Assembly: GCA_029762595.1 (NCBI GenBank)
Contig: JARVGJ010000009.1
Location: 19,612 to 83,611, forward strand
Direction of reading: 5' to 3'
Source of the DNA: Methanolobus sp.
Lineage (GTDB): Archaea > Halobacteriota > Methanosarcinia > Methanosarcinales > Methanosarcinaceae
Length of the DNA stretch: 64,000 nucleotides
Below, piece by piece: positions 62,791 through 64,000 of this stretch. The notes beneath the pieces were generated by a model. It made no database searches, had not been told where the DNA came from, and saw nothing but the letters and a program-made list of their open reading frames with translations. Each line of letters begins with the position of its first letter. Positions within the stretch are counted from its first letter, which is position 1. A program made the position numbers and the translations under genes.

Positions 62791-63197
62791 TCTTATGCGA
62801 TGGTGTAAAAGAGTAGCTATAAGGGTCACACGTTAATTATTTGAAAGTAACATGTGAGTATATTCCTGTTTGCAGGATCAGGGCTATGCAACAGTACCGA
62901 TACTTATCTTGCTATCTATATCTATATGTTATATAACATTCAATGTATTATTTCATATATTTTCACTATACATTTAATCGATTGCTTCATATATCATCTT
63001 TTATATATTCAAAAACAATTCTTAAATGAATATGTCCTAATGCTGTTGTAATTCATTAATTGTAATTAGCAAACCAATATAAGATATTGTTATAGCATGT
63101 ATTTTTTCAAAAAGAAGAAATTCTAAGGATATGGATTGGGAATATGTATATGAAAAAGTGTTCAGAAAAATGGTAGAAATAAAAGAGGTATGTAACC
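62791..63197. other. Gene-free AT-rich gap
   Basis: About 400 bp without a supported gene. Contains only AT-rich sequence with scattered ATAT runs. Its right end holds AAAGAGGT (63182-63189) and ACCTCTTT (63195-63202), the hairpin discussed with the neighbouring element. Confidence 0.5.
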
Positions 63198-63327
63198 TCT
63201 TTACAGGCTGTCCGACAATTCAATTCCAGGGCAAAATCATGCAAAAAATGAGGCATCTAAAGCCTTTAAATCGAAAAAAAAGGAATTCAATAATTACTGG
63301 AGATAATTGTCAGACAGCCTCTTTAGC
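63198..63327. mobile_element. MITE-like element inserted at the thermosome stop/terminator
   Basis: A 114-bp element at 63206-63319 with inverted ends GGCTGTCCGACAATT (left) and the complement of GGCTGTCTGACAATT (right), 14 of 15 matching, and further pairing to CCAG. TCTTTA flanks both ends (63198-63203 and 63320-63325), extending to CCTCTTTA if the terminal CC is shared; a decayed or overlapping target duplication is likely. The right flank contains the TAA stop of the thermosome gene; the left flank is one arm of an AAAGAGGT/ACCTCTTT hairpin. No coding capacity. Confidence 0.7.
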
Positions 63328-64000
63328 TCATATCATAGTTGTGTATATTGTGTTCAGGATTGACATCCATCATTGCCTGTTGCCTGACGCGCAATACCAT
63401 CTTTGCTGCTTCAGATGTTGATTTGATTGCCTGGGTCTTGACCCTTAAAGGATCCACGATACCCTTTTCAAGCATATCTATAATGTTGCCGCTTTCAATG
63501 TCAAGGCCTGCATTGCTGATCGTGCCGTGCTTTGAACGCAGGTCAATAAGTGTGTCAATGGAATCGAATCCGCAGTTCTCTGCGATAGCTTTTGGGCTCT
63601 CTTCCACAGCGTCTGCAAAAGCCATTATCGCTAACTGCTCACGTCCCTCTACAGATGAGGCATAGTTGCGCAATGCCTGTGCGACCTCTATTTCGGATGC
63701 TCCTCCGCCAGGTACGATCTTTCCATCCTCAAACACGACTTTTACTACATGGAGTGCATCATCAAAAACGCGCTCAACATTGTCTGTAACATGTTCAGAA
63801 CCTCCTTTTATGAGAATGGTCATGGTCCTGGAGTCCTTGAATCCCTTGATGTAGGTCTTCTCAACATGTTCATCCTCCTGCTCAACAAGTTCTGCAAATC
63901 CAAGGTCATCGGCAGTTATCTCACTGACATTTCTGACAAGTGATGCCCCGGTTGAGTGGGAAAGGATCTTCATGTCCTCGTCTCTGACACGTCTTGTGGC
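63323..64000 (-). CDS. Thermosome subunit (group II chaperonin), C-terminal part, cut by window edge
   Basis: ATP-dependent protein-folding chaperonin; the 225 residues in the window cover the end of the apical domain, the second intermediate domain and the equatorial domain. KIVPGGGASEIEVAQALRNY is the conserved nucleotide-site region, with AFADAVEESPKAIAENCGFD and RVKTQAIKSTSEAAKMVLRV after it. The reading frame continues past 64000 (start not in window). The C-terminus ends NPEHNIHNYDMS without the Gly-Gly-Met repeats of typical thermosome subunits, a trait of divergent Methanosarcinales paralogues. Stop TAA lies in the flank of a small mobile element. Confidence 0.93.
   Translation of the reverse strand, partial: ATRRVRDEDMKILSHSTGASLVRNVSEITADDLGFAELVEQEDEHVEKTYIKGFKDSRTMTILIKGGSEHVTDNVERVFDDALHVVKVVFEDGKIVPGGGASEIEVAQALRNYASSVEGREQLAIMAFADAVEESPKAIAENCGFDSIDTLIDLRSKHGTISNAGLDIESGNIIDMLEKGIVDPLRVKTQAIKSTSEAAKMVLRVRQQAMMDVNPEHNIHNYDMS

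Noticed and set aside
63131..63421. ORF over the inverted-repeat element and thermosome 3' end
   Set aside because: It reads through the MITE-like element and then antisense to the thermosome; no coding character.

Overview
This 64 kb window is chromosomal DNA from a methanogenic archaeon, most likely of the order Methanosarcinales (a Methanolobus/Methanococcoides-like organism). Archaeal markers are topoisomerase VI (both subunits), replication factor C large subunit, an Lsm protein, ribosomal proteins L37e and S8e, a thermosome subunit, HMG-CoA reductase and TrmY. MtxX points to a methanogen. Cytochrome c maturation genes (ccmA, ccmB, ccmC) and long PAS/GAF histidine kinases point to the cytochrome-containing Methanosarcinales. 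The genus is inference; no rRNA gene is present.

Layout. 1-7 kb: RNA helicase plus TrmY, ThiD-ThiN, an Lsm/L37e/PurF operon, tRNA-His and Thi4. 7-16.5 kb: a membrane histidine kinase, an AAA+ ATPase with a small partner, RNase Z, S8e, an Lrp regulator with an aminotransferase, and two polytopic membrane proteins. 16.8-19.6 kb: an AhpD-like protein and an ABC export operon whose TetR regulator is split by a frameshift behind a clear tandem operator. 19.7-26.1 kb: regulators, a DUF5591 (archaeosine-related) protein, a KaiC-like ATPase, HMG-CoA reductase, a cohesin-domain surface protein and a homoaconitase/LeuC large subunit. 26.6-36 kb: tRNA-Ile, tRNA-Ala, an FKBP lipoprotein, a sugar nucleotidyltransferase, a flippase-like protein, a radical SAM protein, IlvD and an unusual RHH/tandem-repeat/winged-helix protein. 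36-43 kb: a thymidylate synthase-like protein, MtxX, RfcL, a stand-alone Lrp ligand domain and Top6B-Top6A. 43-55.7 kb: mostly small accessory genes, a CinA/nucleotidyltransferase fusion, a response regulator, alanine dehydrogenase and a complete non-autonomous mobile element. 55.9-59.5 kb: a winged-helix regulator behind a perfect palindrome, a molybdopterin oxidoreductase lipoprotein and ccmABC. 59.5-64 kb: an Old Yellow Enzyme, a HAD phosphatase, a TlyA-like methyltransferase, a DUF2119 protein and the C-terminal end of a thermosome subunit with a small inverted-repeat element inserted at its stop codon/terminator.

Most of the window is a stable housekeeping backbone. I do not see a large defence island, prophage or CRISPR array. 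The most interesting material is small-scale: two MITE-like elements with target duplications (48953-49129 and about 63198-63327), the 51-bp coding repeat array, several clear operator-like palindromes, a strong hairpin in the rfcL/top6 gap, and a few unusual protein architectures (CinA-NadD fusion, ThyA-like with zinc ribbon, radical SAM with CX5CX2C).
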